A stretch of 32,760 nt of DNA, from assembly GCA_009779835.1 (NCBI GenBank), contig WRBD01000025.1, positions 1 to 32,760 of the forward strand. The letters are read 5' to 3'. The DNA is from Defluviitaleaceae bacterium (lineage in GTDB: Bacteria > Bacillota > Clostridia > Lachnospirales > WQUN01). The notes beneath the pieces are model-generated. The model was given only the letters and a program-made list of their open reading frames with translations, made no database searches and had not been told where the DNA came from. Positions 17,627 to 25,196 of the stretch are shown piece after piece; position 1 is the first letter of the stretch, and each line of letters starts with the position of its first letter. The translations under genes and the position numbers were made by a program.

Positions 17627-18337
17627 ATGGAAATCCGATTGCAAAAAATTTTAGCGAACGCGGGTGTTGCTTCGAGACGAAAAGCGGAAGAGCTTATCGT
17701 TGAGGGACGCGTTACTGTAAACGGCGCTACGATAACGGAGCTTGGCACAAAAGCCAAAACCAAAGACGAAATAGCTGTTGACGGAGTTCCAATCGGGCGT
17801 GTGCCGCGAAAAAAAACATATGTAATGCTGCACAAGCCCGAAGGCGTGGTGACAACCATAGCCGACGAATTCGGACGACCAACGGTGATGGATTACGCGC
17901 CCGCAAATAAGCGGTTATTCCCCGTGGGGCGGTTGGATTACGAAACAAGCGGCTTGATTTTTTTAACAAACGACGGCGACTGGGCAAATAATTTAACGCA
18001 TCCAAAACACGAAATAAAAAAAGTATACATCGCTACAATTCGCGGAGAGCCAACGGAAAGTGAATTGCGCAAATTCCGAGAAGGAATAAAAATAGACGGC
18101 CGCTTAACCGCGCCCGCCGAAATTGATATTTTACGTAGTAAAAATGAGAACACAAAAGTACGCATAACAATAAGCGAAGGTCGCAATCGTCAAGTACGAA
18201 AAATGTGCGATGAAATCGGTCATCCCGTTATATCGCTGAAACGCATAGCAATCGGAGATGTAAAACTTGGCGATTTACAGCCGGGCAGGTGGCGGTATTT
18301 AACCGAAGGTGAGGCATTATGCATTTTGAAGAAATAG
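17627..18337 (+). CDS. rluB: 23S rRNA pseudouridine synthase, RluB/RsuA family
   Basis: 236 residues from the ATG at 17627, where the S4 domain begins at once (MEIRLQKILANAGVASRRKAE); a longer frame upstream runs inside rpiB and is not used. S4 RNA-binding domain (1-60), linker, then the catalytic domain with active-site Asp in GRLDYETSGLIFLTNDG, KVYIA, and the ISEGRNRQVRKMC motif near the C-terminus. The family converts a specific uridine in 23S rRNA (RluB) or 16S rRNA (RsuA) to pseudouridine; Firmicute members like this are normally called RluB. It is tightly linked to rpiB, two bases apart, with the SD inside rpiB. Confidence 0.92.
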   Translation: MEIRLQKILANAGVASRRKAEELIVEGRVTVNGATITELGTKAKTKDEIAVDGVPIGRVPRKKTYVMLHKPEGVVTTIADEFGRPTVMDYAPANKRLFPVGRLDYETSGLIFLTNDGDWANNLTHPKHEIKKVYIATIRGEPTESELRKFREGIKIDGRLTAPAEIDILRSKNENTKVRITISEGRNRQVRKMCDEIGHPVISLKRIAIGDVKLGDLQPGRWRYLTEGEALCILKK

Positions 18338-18338
18338 A

Positions 18339-18359
18339 TTTTATCACGCTTTGATAAAA
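18339..18359 (+). terminator. Weak hairpin after rluB
   Basis: TTTTATCA (18339-18346) pairs with TGATAAAA (18352-18359) as a perfect 8-bp stem with a 5-base loop, directly after the rluB stop. It is AT-rich and lacks a T run, so termination is uncertain. Confidence 0.3.
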
Positions 18360-18432
18360 GTTATAACTGGTTAATGTGCTGGAGTAAGAAAAGTGAACAA
18401 GCCCTAAGTTCTGTTGGATAATCATTGCGTTA

Positions 18433-19557
18433 TTAAGCTGATAACGGTAACACATACAAAAACGCTTCAACAGTAAACTCCGTTTCGGTTGTGGTTATTT
18501 CTAAATCGCCGTTATATTTTTCAATGGATTTGCGCACATTTTTAAGGCCGTAGCCGTGTGCATTTCCTTTTTTTGTTGTTTTTATTTGTCCGTTTTCGCT
18601 ACGGTCAATGTTTCCACTGTGCGAGTTTTTTACATAAACATGAACTCCTCCCTTGTTGTATCGTATATCCAGCGTAAGTTTTTTCTCAGGTGTTTCGCAA
18701 ACGGCTTCAAGTGCGTTGTCTAATAAATTCCCAACAATTGAAACAACATCGCTTACATCAATTTGAAGCTTAGGCGGGACGCTGACCGCAACTTCCAGTT
18801 CGATACCGCTTGCTTTTGCGTTTCGCAGTTTGTAATTAACAATGCTGTCGAAAGCAGTGTTGCCCGTGTCGCTGTAATCTACCACATCTACTTTGCCGAT
18901 TAAATTTTCGATATAAGCAAGCGAATCTTCGTACTGTTCGCGTTTGATAAATCCGCTTACGGCAGATAAATGTTTTATTACATCGTGGTGAAATGATTTC
19001 ATTTCGTCTACTGATTCACGCATTAATTCGCATTGATTATAAAAATATTCACGTTCTTTGCTGATAAACTTAGATTTCAATTTTTCAGAATAAGCTTCGG
19101 AGGAAGAATTATCCCGGTGAAACGCCATCGTGCCCAGGTTTTTAAAATGATTTGCAAGCATAGCGGATAAGTACATCAAAAGCCCCATGCCGACGATGTG
19201 CATAAAAACAAATTCTGTTTGCTGTGCCGCGGAAAACAAAGAGGTTCTTGTTGCGGTGGACAATAACGCATCTGAAATAATCATGGAAACATAAATAATC
19301 AATACTGCAGAAATTTTTCTTTTCCATTCTGCTTCGTAGTTTAGTGTTATTAAAAATATTGCCGCTATATTAAGCATTAAATTTATTATTGGAATATTAA
19401 CAAATAAAATAGAAATACTTATTGCAATTAAAAAAGAAAGACACGCCAATACATAAATAGTAAAATTCGTAATTCTTTTTTCCAAAAAGATTTTTGTGAA
19501 CTTATGAACTGCAAGCAAAATAAAAATATTTATAAATATAAGGCCGATAAAAACCAT
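18433..19557 (-). CDS. AgrC-type sensor histidine kinase
   Basis: 374 residues. The N-terminal half (about 1-135) has five or six hydrophobic spans. A coiled linker leads to the phospho-acceptor region SFHHDVIKHL (188-197), where H190/H191 is the likely site, followed by a HATPase_c_5-type kinase domain with N-box NLLDNALEAV and G-box HGYGLKNVRK. This is the layout of peptide-sensing AgrC/ComD-like GHKL kinases. It lies three bases downstream of the response regulator on the same strand, with SD GAGGTGA overlapping the regulator's stop. No AgrB/AgrD gene for a signal peptide was found in the window, so the ligand is unknown. Confidence 0.88.
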   Translation of the reverse strand: MVFIGLIFINIFILLAVHKFTKIFLEKRITNFTIYVLACLSFLIAISISILFVNIPIINLMLNIAAIFLITLNYEAEWKRKISAVLIIYVSMIISDALLSTATRTSLFSAAQQTEFVFMHIVGMGLLMYLSAMLANHFKNLGTMAFHRDNSSSEAYSEKLKSKFISKEREYFYNQCELMRESVDEMKSFHHDVIKHLSAVSGFIKREQYEDSLAYIENLIGKVDVVDYSDTGNTAFDSIVNYKLRNAKASGIELEVAVSVPPKLQIDVSDVVSIVGNLLDNALEAVCETPEKKLTLDIRYNKGGVHVYVKNSHSGNIDRSENGQIKTTKKGNAHGYGLKNVRKSIEKYNGDLEITTTETEFTVEAFLYVLPLSA

Positions 19558-19560
19558 TCG

Positions 19561-20283
19561 TCACCTCTTATCAAGCATTCTCTTCTGTGTTCTTATTTCC
19601 TTGCGCTTGGACTGTGCTATAGGCAGTTCTGTTTTATTGGTCATATATAATCTTTCGTATTCAAAAAATTGCACATAATCGTAATTTATAATGTACGACT
19701 TGTGAATAAACATGAAATTTTCGTGCTTCTGCAAGCGCTCGGTGTAAATTTTTTCTAATGTGCCGTAAAATTCTTCTTCTTTATTTATAAGGTGCAATAT
19801 TATTTTTCGGTTATCGCTCTCGAAATATATTATGTCTTTAAGCTTCACCTTGAAAGAATCACGCCCTATTTCATATGTGAAAACGTCCGACCAAAAATTT
19901 GTTATCTTTAAAAATTTATTTATAACCCGTTTAATTCTCTCTTCATCAAGAGGTTTAACCAAAAAATCCAACGGGTGAATTTTAAATAATTCAAGTGCGT
20001 AATCGGTTTTACCGGATATGTACACTATTGGCATAAGCGCATTGTCGTACTCGTCGCGAATTTTTGTTCCGGCTTGAATGCCGCCGATGTTTTTCATTTC
20101 TATATCAAGAAAAAGCAAATCGTAGATAGCGTTGTTTTCCAACGCGGCGCATAAATCCGCGCCATCGTAATATACATCAATGTCGCACTTGATGCTTAAA
20201 CCGCCGCACACGGATAACACATATTCTTCAACTTGCGAACAGATATTATTGGAGTCATCGCAAATAGCAATTTTGTATACCAT
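19561..20283 (-). CDS. LytTR response regulator (AgrA-like)
   Basis: 240 residues. The receiver domain (1-125) has acidic pocket D9/D10, phospho-acceptor D60 in LLFLDIEM and K110 in FLVKPL. A LytTR DNA-binding domain (about 135-236) has FESDNRKIILHL, FMFIHKSYIINYDYVQFFE and a basic tail. Such regulators bind imperfect direct repeats near promoters. SD GAGAGGGG precedes the start. It is first gene of the regulator-kinase operon. The divergent region to its right holds an orphan terminator hairpin on the plus strand, a possible regulated non-coding transcript. Confidence 0.92.
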   Translation of the reverse strand: MVYKIAICDDSNNICSQVEEYVLSVCGGLSIKCDIDVYYDGADLCAALENNAIYDLLFLDIEMKNIGGIQAGTKIRDEYDNALMPIVYISGKTDYALELFKIHPLDFLVKPLDEERIKRVINKFLKITNFWSDVFTYEIGRDSFKVKLKDIIYFESDNRKIILHLINKEEEFYGTLEKIYTERLQKHENFMFIHKSYIINYDYVQFFEYERLYMTNKTELPIAQSKRKEIRTQKRMLDKR

Positions 20284-20437
20284 GTTAAACCCCTCTCAAT
20301 CTTTATTTATAATAACTTTTTTTGAAGGGAAAATAAATACGTTAAACCTTGGATGACTACATTTATATATGTAAATTTCAACATCGTACGGCACAAGGAG
20401 ATATTTTCGAGTATAAATACAATAGATGAGGGAGGGA

Positions 20438-20494
20438 ACCCCGCAACTGAAACAGCTAAGAACTTGGCGGAGTTTCAGATGCGGGGTATTTTTT
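20438..20494 (+). terminator. Orphan strong terminator hairpin next to the LytTR system
   Basis: ACCCCGCAACTGAAAC (20438-20453) pairs with GTTTCAGATGCGGGGT (20472-20487), 15 of 16 positions, around an 18-base loop. It is followed by ATTTTTTTA on the plus strand. Genes on both sides lie on the minus strand and no plausible plus-strand gene ends here. The hairpin could be the 3' end of a small RNA divergent from the regulator. A GA-rich stretch (GATGAGGGAGGGA) directly precedes it. The rest of 20284-20549 shows only AT-rich sequence. Confidence 0.6.
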
Positions 20495-20549
20495 TAGGGA
20501 TGATATCTGAATCGGATTTTGAGTAATGCTCTTCAGCCTAATGTGCTTC

Positions 20550-21200
20550 TTATTCTCGTATTAATCGGTAAACCCCGTAAGCCAATAACGCCCCGGCGAC
20601 TTGCATGGCGATGAAAACCAATCCGTCAATCGGTCTGATACCCGCAGGTGTAGCTGTAAGCATTCGCGCTGCAGTGACCTGCGGGTTTGCAAACATGGTT
20701 GAAGATGTAGCCATAATTTGACCGCCAACCAATAATCCCACCGCAATTGAAATTTTATTTGAACCGTTTTTAACAAGCATTAGAATTGCAATCACAAGAA
20801 TGAAAGTACCGAAAATTTCGCCGAAAAAAACATATTCATTTCTCACGTTTTCGGAAACGGACAGCAGTGCGCCGACCTCGTTTAAAAACATAAGATGGCT
20901 AAAAACAGTACCAAGAATTCCTCCCGCAAACTGAACCAATACAAATAAGCCGGCTTTTATCAAACCGACTTTTTTCTCAAAAAACATTACCATGGTGACA
21001 ACAGGGTTAAAATGCGCCCCCGAAACAGAGCCGAACATCTCTATCAAAACGAAAAGAATAAATGCAACGGCGATAGCGTTTGCAAGAACTGAAATGCTTT
21101 CGGGGGCTTCAAATACATTCGCAAAAAGAATCACAGGCGAAACAGCTGCCATTACCAAAAACATAGAGCCTAAAAACTCTGCAAGCAGTTCCTTTTTCAC
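20550..21200 (-). CDS. Aquaporin / MIP-family channel with altered NPA motifs
   Basis: 216 residues with six hydrophobic segments. The two half-helix signatures are changed: SGAHFNPVVT (NPV at 65-67 instead of NPA) and FANPQVTAARM (NPQ at 172-174), the latter followed by the conserved selectivity-filter arginine at 179. MIP proteins conduct water, glycerol or other small neutral solutes. Non-NPA members exist in several lineages, and the substrate cannot be told here. The start codon is GTG (21200-21198), sharing GTGA with the stop of the HIT gene, so the two are translationally coupled. It is third in the kinase-HIT-channel operon. Confidence 0.85.
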   Translation of the reverse strand: MKKELLAEFLGSMFLVMAAVSPVILFANVFEAPESISVLANAIAVAFILFVLIEMFGSVSGAHFNPVVTMVMFFEKKVGLIKAGLFVLVQFAGGILGTVFSHLMFLNEVGALLSVSENVRNEYVFFGEIFGTFILVIAILMLVKNGSNKISIAVGLLVGGQIMATSSTMFANPQVTAARMLTATPAGIRPIDGLVFIAMQVAGALLAYGVYRLIRE

Positions 21201-21601
21201 AACGTCAACCGCCTCGCCATTTCCGCGAGGTCTTCAATCGGCGGGTCTGTGGGCGGTTTTCTGAATCTGATTTCATCATTTTTATACCGTGGAATAATGT
21301 GCATATGATAATGAAAAATTTCCTGCCCGGCATCTGAGCCGTTGTTTTGCAAAATATTTAAACCTGCCGGGTTCAACGTGCTTTTGATTTTTTCCGCAAT
21401 TTGTTGCGCAAGCGGCATTAATCCGCAGGATTCAGCTTCATTCAACCCGAAAATATCCTGCGCATGACGCTTGGTAAGAACCAAAACCGTTCCTATTGTA
21501 CCCGGAAATCTATCAAGAATCGCAAGAAAATTTTCGTCTTCATATACTTTAAACGAAGGAATCTCCCCAGCAATAATTTTACAAAAAAGACAATCACTCA
21601 A
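21197..21601 (-). CDS. HIT-family nucleotide hydrolase/transferase
   Basis: 134 residues using the TTG at 21601, which has GGAGG eight bases upstream and gives the canonical N-terminus MSDCLFCKIIAGEIPSF; an ATG five codons earlier overlaps the SD and is less likely. Histidine triad HYHMHIIPRY (H97, H99, H101), with NILQNNGSDAGQEIFH before it, as in Hint/HIT proteins that hydrolyse nucleoside phosphoramidates or dinucleotides. The N-terminal CxxC (C4, C7) is part of the zinc-binding pattern seen in many bacterial members. Lies 48 bases downstream of the PfkB-like gene and overlaps the channel gene by four bases. Confidence 0.92.
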   Translation of the reverse strand: MSDCLFCKIIAGEIPSFKVYEDENFLAILDRFPGTIGTVLVLTKRHAQDIFGLNEAESCGLMPLAQQIAEKIKSTLNPAGLNILQNNGSDAGQEIFHYHMHIIPRYKNDEIRFRKPPTDPPIEDLAEMARRLTL

Positions 21602-21649
21602 ATTGATTACCTCCATGTTTGATGTATTTATATCCGGGGTGGGGGAAGG

Positions 21650-22777
21650 TTACTCCACCTTTCCCCCACCCCAATCCTCCGCGAATTGGATCACTTCTTC
21701 AAACGTGGGACTTTTTGCATTTCGTACATAGAATCCCGATGTTGAAACACCAAGCGTCAACGACGCAAGCGGGTCAAGCCCGAGAGTTTGCCCCAAACAG
21801 AACCCGGCGTTTAAGTTATCGCCCGCGCCGGTGGTCAGTTTCGGTTTTGCGCAAAACGGGCCGTCGGTGCAGAAATATTCGCCATCTATGCAGCAACACG
21901 CACTACGCACCGGGTGAACCATCAAGCAGTAAATTCCCAGCGCGTTATAAACCGCCATAACTGTATCTTTTAATTTGTCGGGCGAAGAATCATTAACGGC
22001 AATGTTCAAAACACCCGCTATTTCGTAAACTTCTTTTTCGTTCAGACCTAAAATTGTGCGGAATTTTTCTTCAAACTTACCAATTAGCCCCATTGCGCGG
22101 CAGATATCTTCCTTTGTGCGTTTTTCCGGGTCTGCCAAATCGAAGAACGCAAACGGTTTTGCTCTGTCGGATTTCAATAGCGGGAAAACTTCATCTATCA
22201 TGCCCTGCCATATTTCGCTCATGTGCGGCATCATTGTCCAGTTTTCCATGCCGAAAAGGTCGCACTCGCCAATCATTTTTGCAATTCCCGTTGCGCCACC
22301 CATTCCGTTTTTACAAACGTCCCACGTCAAATCATCCAAACACGCGTATTTTCCCATCATTATCTTGCCGTCTTCAAACTCACAAGCGTCTGTGCGCCCC
22401 GGCCGACACAAACTATATACAGCCTCGGCTTTTTCCGCCATCGGCTTAAAAACCGCGTGAACATCCGGCACGCCAAGTGCGCCTGCATAAGTAAGTTTTA
22501 CGCCATATTCCAACAGAGCATTGGAAAGGATAGGTCCGTTACCACCAAGTTTGGTTTGCATCGTAACCATTTCTATGTTTGTACTAAGCCCTGCCGCTTT
22601 GGAAATTCTTTCGCCAAACTCCGCGATGGTTTTTATTCGTGTGAAATTATTAAAATCCTGCCGCTTGTCCACCGGGTGAACTATTTCGTCAACAAAACCG
22701 TCAAGCCCGATTAACATTTTTAAACTGAAACCTTTTTTTTCTTTTAACTTTGCCGCTAAATCCGTTGCGTTTTTCAT
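21650..22777 (-). CDS. PfkB-family (ribokinase-like) sugar or nucleoside kinase
   Basis: 375 residues from the ATG at 22777, which has AAGGAGG 9 bases upstream; the frame extends seven codons further, over that SD. Ribokinase fold: an N-terminal IGLDGFVDEIVHPV substrate segment, KLGGNGPILSNALLEYG (the GGN-x-(A/P) region), and the C-terminal catalytic motif LTTGAGDNLNAGFCLG with the GAGD base aspartate. It is longer than ribokinase (about 300), with a central insert rich in Met, Trp and acidic residues (about 150-230). The substrate is not identifiable. First gene of an operon with HIT and MIP proteins, which suggests handling of a small phosphorylated or neutral polyol compound. Confidence 0.85.
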   Translation of the reverse strand: MKNATDLAAKLKEKKGFSLKMLIGLDGFVDEIVHPVDKRQDFNNFTRIKTIAEFGERISKAAGLSTNIEMVTMQTKLGGNGPILSNALLEYGVKLTYAGALGVPDVHAVFKPMAEKAEAVYSLCRPGRTDACEFEDGKIMMGKYACLDDLTWDVCKNGMGGATGIAKMIGECDLFGMENWTMMPHMSEIWQGMIDEVFPLLKSDRAKPFAFFDLADPEKRTKEDICRAMGLIGKFEEKFRTILGLNEKEVYEIAGVLNIAVNDSSPDKLKDTVMAVYNALGIYCLMVHPVRSACCCIDGEYFCTDGPFCAKPKLTTGAGDNLNAGFCLGQTLGLDPLASLTLGVSTSGFYVRNAKSPTFEEVIQFAEDWGGGKVE

Positions 22778-22829
22778 GGGGATTCCTCCTTTTCCCAAAG
22801 TATATCATGAGCCTTGCTGTAACTTCAAG

Positions 22830-22859
22830 TTGACATCTGCCTATAAAGAAACATATAAT
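22830..22859 (+). promoter_or_regulatory. Sigma-A promoter of the rsgA leader
   Basis: TTGACA (22830-22835) and TATAAT (22854-22859) both match the consensus exactly, with an 18-base spacer. The mutS2 leader promoter has the same -35 and spacing. Confidence 0.8.
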
Positions 22860-22899
22860 TGTTTAAAATATATTTCATTTTTCGGAAGGAGTTGTTCGT

Positions 22900-22935
22900 A
22901 TGAGTTTAGTTATGATTATGGTGATGGCAGTCTAA
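22900..22935 (+). CDS. Putative leader peptide of rsgA (11 aa)
   Basis: ATG at 22900 opens MSLVMIMVMAV, ending TAA at 22933-22935, with GGAAGGAG eight bases upstream. The hydrophobic, Met/Val-rich sequence and size match leader peptides on which drug-bound ribosomes stall. A perfect promoter and SD argue that it is really translated, though this is unproven. Confidence 0.6.
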   Translation: MSLVMIMVMAV

Positions 22936-23046
22936 AACTTTATACTTGGCGCAGCTCAAAGGAAACTTAAAGGAAGCGGGTTGGTATACCGTATTTTTTT
23001 GCTGTGCCGCAAACCGGCAACCTTTCGTGAATACTGTTAACTGTGT

Positions 23047-23074
23047 GATACGATATAAGGTCGTATCTTTTTTT
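23047..23074 (+). terminator. Leader terminator GATACGA/TCGTATC (copy 2)
   Basis: A 7-bp perfect stem GATACGA (23047-23053) / TCGTATC (23061-23067) with a 7-base loop followed by seven Ts. It ends about 26 bases before the rsgA start codon and has the same stem as 2232-2250. Confidence 0.8.
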
Positions 23075-23100
23075 GTTTCAACGAAGAAAAGGAGAACAGA

Positions 23101-24162
23101 ATGATAAATTTAAAAGATTATGGTTATATTGTGACAGAACCGCTCCCTGACGGCTTGCTCCCCGGACGAATAACTGAATTACAAAGGGAAAGATACACCG
23201 TCATTACAGAACGTGGCGAAGTTACAGCCACGTTAAAAGGTGCGTTTTTTCACAACGCACAAATACGTGAGGATTTACCATGCGTTGGTGATTTTGTGCT
23301 GTTGCAATACAATGATACGGGAACTTCCTTAATCTCAAAGTTATTACCGCGGAACACAAAGTTTTCGCGGGCGGACTTCTTAGGACACAAGGCGGGACAC
23401 GTTAAAACAGTCTACGAACAGCTTGTGGCAGTAAATTTCGATTATGTATTTATCGTGTCGTCGCTCAACTTGGATTTTAGCGTCAACCGTATTATACGTT
23501 ACCTTACACAAACAAGACGAAGCGGCGGAATGCCCGTGATTATTCTTTCAAAGGCGGATTTAATTGAAGATTACGAGCAGAGGGTAAAGGAAGTCCAATT
23601 GGTTGCATCTGATGTACCTGTTCATGCCGTTTCAAGTCATACAGGGCAGGGAATGCCGGAATTATCCGAATATTTGCAGCCCGGTAAAACAATCGTATTT
23701 TTGGGGATGTCCGGCGTTGGCAAATCATCCCTTTTAAATGCATTAATGGAACAAGAGGTTATGGCTGTTAAAGGTATTCGTGAGTACGACAGTCGCGGCC
23801 GTCATACAACTACACATCGCCAGCTTTTTATGCTGCCATGCGGAGCCATGATTATCGACACGCCAGGTATGCGGGAACTCGGGCTTTATGACGCAGAAGA
23901 AGGCATCAGTGCAGTTTTCTCCGACGTAGAGGAACTATTCGTCCATTGTCGTTTCTCCAATTGCGAACACCAAACTGAACCAGGATGTGCGGTTAAAGCC
24001 GCCATTAAAGACGGTTCTTTACCAATGGAGCAATGGAAACGCTATCTTGCTCAAAAGCGGGAAACAAAATTCATAGACGACAAAACATCATTCATGCGCG
24101 AGAAGCGAGCATCCGGCAAGGAACTTTCCCAATTCACAAGGCATCTTAAAAAAAGGAGATAA
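23101..24162 (+). CDS. rsgA: RsgA-like ribosome small subunit-dependent GTPase
   Basis: 353 residues. OB-fold N-terminus (about 20-85), then a circularly permuted GTPase: G4 SKAD (150-153), P-loop GMSGVGKSS (202-210), switch I GRHTTTHR (233-240) and G3 DTPGMREL (253-260). A zinc site C283, C288, H290, C296 follows, then a basic C-terminal helix. RsgA releases factors from and checks the maturing 30S subunit. At 353 residues it is nearer the E. coli form than the ~295-residue housekeeping Firmicute form, so it may be an accessory copy. SD AAGGAG upstream. It sits behind an attenuator leader and two bases ahead of a phosphotransferase gene, a context that suggests induced ribosome protection or drug tolerance. 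This last point is inference. Confidence 0.93.
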   Translation: MINLKDYGYIVTEPLPDGLLPGRITELQRERYTVITERGEVTATLKGAFFHNAQIREDLPCVGDFVLLQYNDTGTSLISKLLPRNTKFSRADFLGHKAGHVKTVYEQLVAVNFDYVFIVSSLNLDFSVNRIIRYLTQTRRSGGMPVIILSKADLIEDYEQRVKEVQLVASDVPVHAVSSHTGQGMPELSEYLQPGKTIVFLGMSGVGKSSLLNALMEQEVMAVKGIREYDSRGRHTTTHRQLFMLPCGAMIIDTPGMRELGLYDAEEGISAVFSDVEELFVHCRFSNCEHQTEPGCAVKAAIKDGSLPMEQWKRYLAQKRETKFIDDKTSFMREKRASGKELSQFTRHLKKRR

Positions 24163-24164
24163 AA

Positions 24165-25193
24165 ATGAGTGACTTGAAAATTGTTTTAAGTAAAATGTTG
24201 AGTGCGACCATAACAAGCGTTACTTCACAAAACAAAACACTGCAAGGCGGAACAATAGGTGAGGTTTGTCTTATTTCAGGTACTGCCGAAACTGTGGATA
24301 ATAAAAAAATACCATATAAATTGGTATTAAAAATTACAAAAAAATGGGAACGTCATGGCGACCCTGAATCATGGCGAAGGGAGTATGACCTGTATGCGTC
24401 GGAATTTGATATGCTTTTTTCGGATTCATTACGCTGGCCGAAATGTTATCATCACGAGTTAAACGAAAACGAAACAAAACTTTGGTTGGAATATATAGAC
24501 GGGGTTTCGGGCGTTGAGCTGACACCTCCAATGTATGAACGTGCGGCAAAGGAGTTGGGTCGGTTTCAAGGCAAACTTTACGCCGAGCAACCAAGCATAT
24601 TGCAGAGTCTTTCGAATTTAAGTAATACCGGTTACTTGAAAAATTTCTATATGAATTATAGGTTGTGGCCGGAGGTGTATGATTACATTCGCAGTAACGA
24701 TTGCGAACTCCCGAGGGAATTATGTGAAATGCTTATTAAAATCGACGAGCAGGCAGATGAAATATTTCTACGCATTGAAAAATTGCCGATAGTATTGTGT
24801 CATCGGGATTTTTGGGTGACGAATATATTTTATTCCCCCGAAACAGATGTATCTGACCGTTCAAAAACCGAACGGTCAGATACAATCACACTCATTGACT
24901 GGGACACCACCGGTTGGGGTTATTTGGGTGAGGATATCGCAAGCCTTATTGCGGATGATGCGGATGTGATTCACATGCTGGAAAACTTCAAGAATTGCAT
25001 CCCCGCGTATTACAAGGGATTTTCAGAATATGCAGATATATCCCATATTAAAGATAACTGCGTTTATGAAATCATCCTTCTAATGTATGGCTACAGGACT
25101 GTTGAGGGTTATAAATATGCCGAAACCCCCGAAGGAAAAGAGCTTTGTCTCAAAACCCTTCAAAAAATTTGCGAAATGGGAAGAATGGTGTAA
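24165..25193 (+). CDS. Aminoglycoside phosphotransferase-family (APH-like) kinase
   Basis: 342 residues with a protein-kinase-like fold. N-lobe with KLVLKITKKW (likely ATP lysine) near 50, then a hinge LWLEYIDGVSGVEL. Catalytic loop HRDFWVTN (H213, D215, N220) and metal-binding Asp D245 in LIDWDTTGWG. The family phosphorylates aminoglycosides, macrolides, spectinomycin, choline or sugars; the substrate here is unknown. It begins two bases after rsgA's stop with SD AAGGAG, so it shares the rsgA leader. A 12-residue hydrophilic segment (SDRSKTERSD, about 230-239) lies between the catalytic loop and D245. It is encoded by a perfect inverted repeat, which looks like an insertion. Four bases separate its stop from the convergent gene. 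Confidence 0.85.
   Translation: MSDLKIVLSKMLSATITSVTSQNKTLQGGTIGEVCLISGTAETVDNKKIPYKLVLKITKKWERHGDPESWRREYDLYASEFDMLFSDSLRWPKCYHHELNENETKLWLEYIDGVSGVELTPPMYERAAKELGRFQGKLYAEQPSILQSLSNLSNTGYLKNFYMNYRLWPEVYDYIRSNDCELPRELCEMLIKIDEQADEIFLRIEKLPIVLCHRDFWVTNIFYSPETDVSDRSKTERSDTITLIDWDTTGWGYLGEDIASLIADDADVIHMLENFKNCIPAYYKGFSEYADISHIKDNCVYEIILLMYGYRTVEGYKYAETPEGKELCLKTLQKICEMGRMV
24848..24884 (+). repeat. Perfect inverted repeat inside the phosphotransferase gene
   Basis: TGTATCTGACCGTTC (24848-24862) and GAACGGTCAGATACA (24870-24884) are exact reverse complements around a 7-base loop (AAAAACC). The element keeps the reading frame and encodes a short polar loop. It looks like a small palindromic insertion rather than a terminator, since no T run follows. 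Confidence 0.9.
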
Positions 25194-25196
25194 AGA

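Larger units (their letters stand above)
22866..23100 (+). promoter_or_regulatory. Attenuator-like 5' leader of rsgA
   Basis: About 235 bases from the predicted transcription start to the rsgA start. In order: SD and leader peptide (22900-22935), a GTATACCG element followed by seven Ts, TGTGCCGC, TGCCG/CGGCA hairpin, AACCTTT, GAATACTG, terminator GATACGA/TCGTATC with T run (23047-23074), then AAGGAG and the start. The elements TGTGCCGC, AACCTTT, GAATACTG and the terminator occur in the same order in the mutS2 leader. This 322-base gene-free stretch (22778-23100) also contains the upstream region of the PfkB-like gene. Confidence 0.7.

Noticed and set aside
20425-20500. Small ORF starting ATGAGGGAGGG across the orphan terminator, as a signal peptide (AgrD-like)
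   Set aside because: No SD at a proper distance, the codons are dictated by the hairpin, and there is no AgrB neighbour.
24848-24884. Intragenic terminator in the kinase gene
   Set aside because: The stem is perfect, but no T run follows on either strand and the frame continues with conserved kinase motifs.
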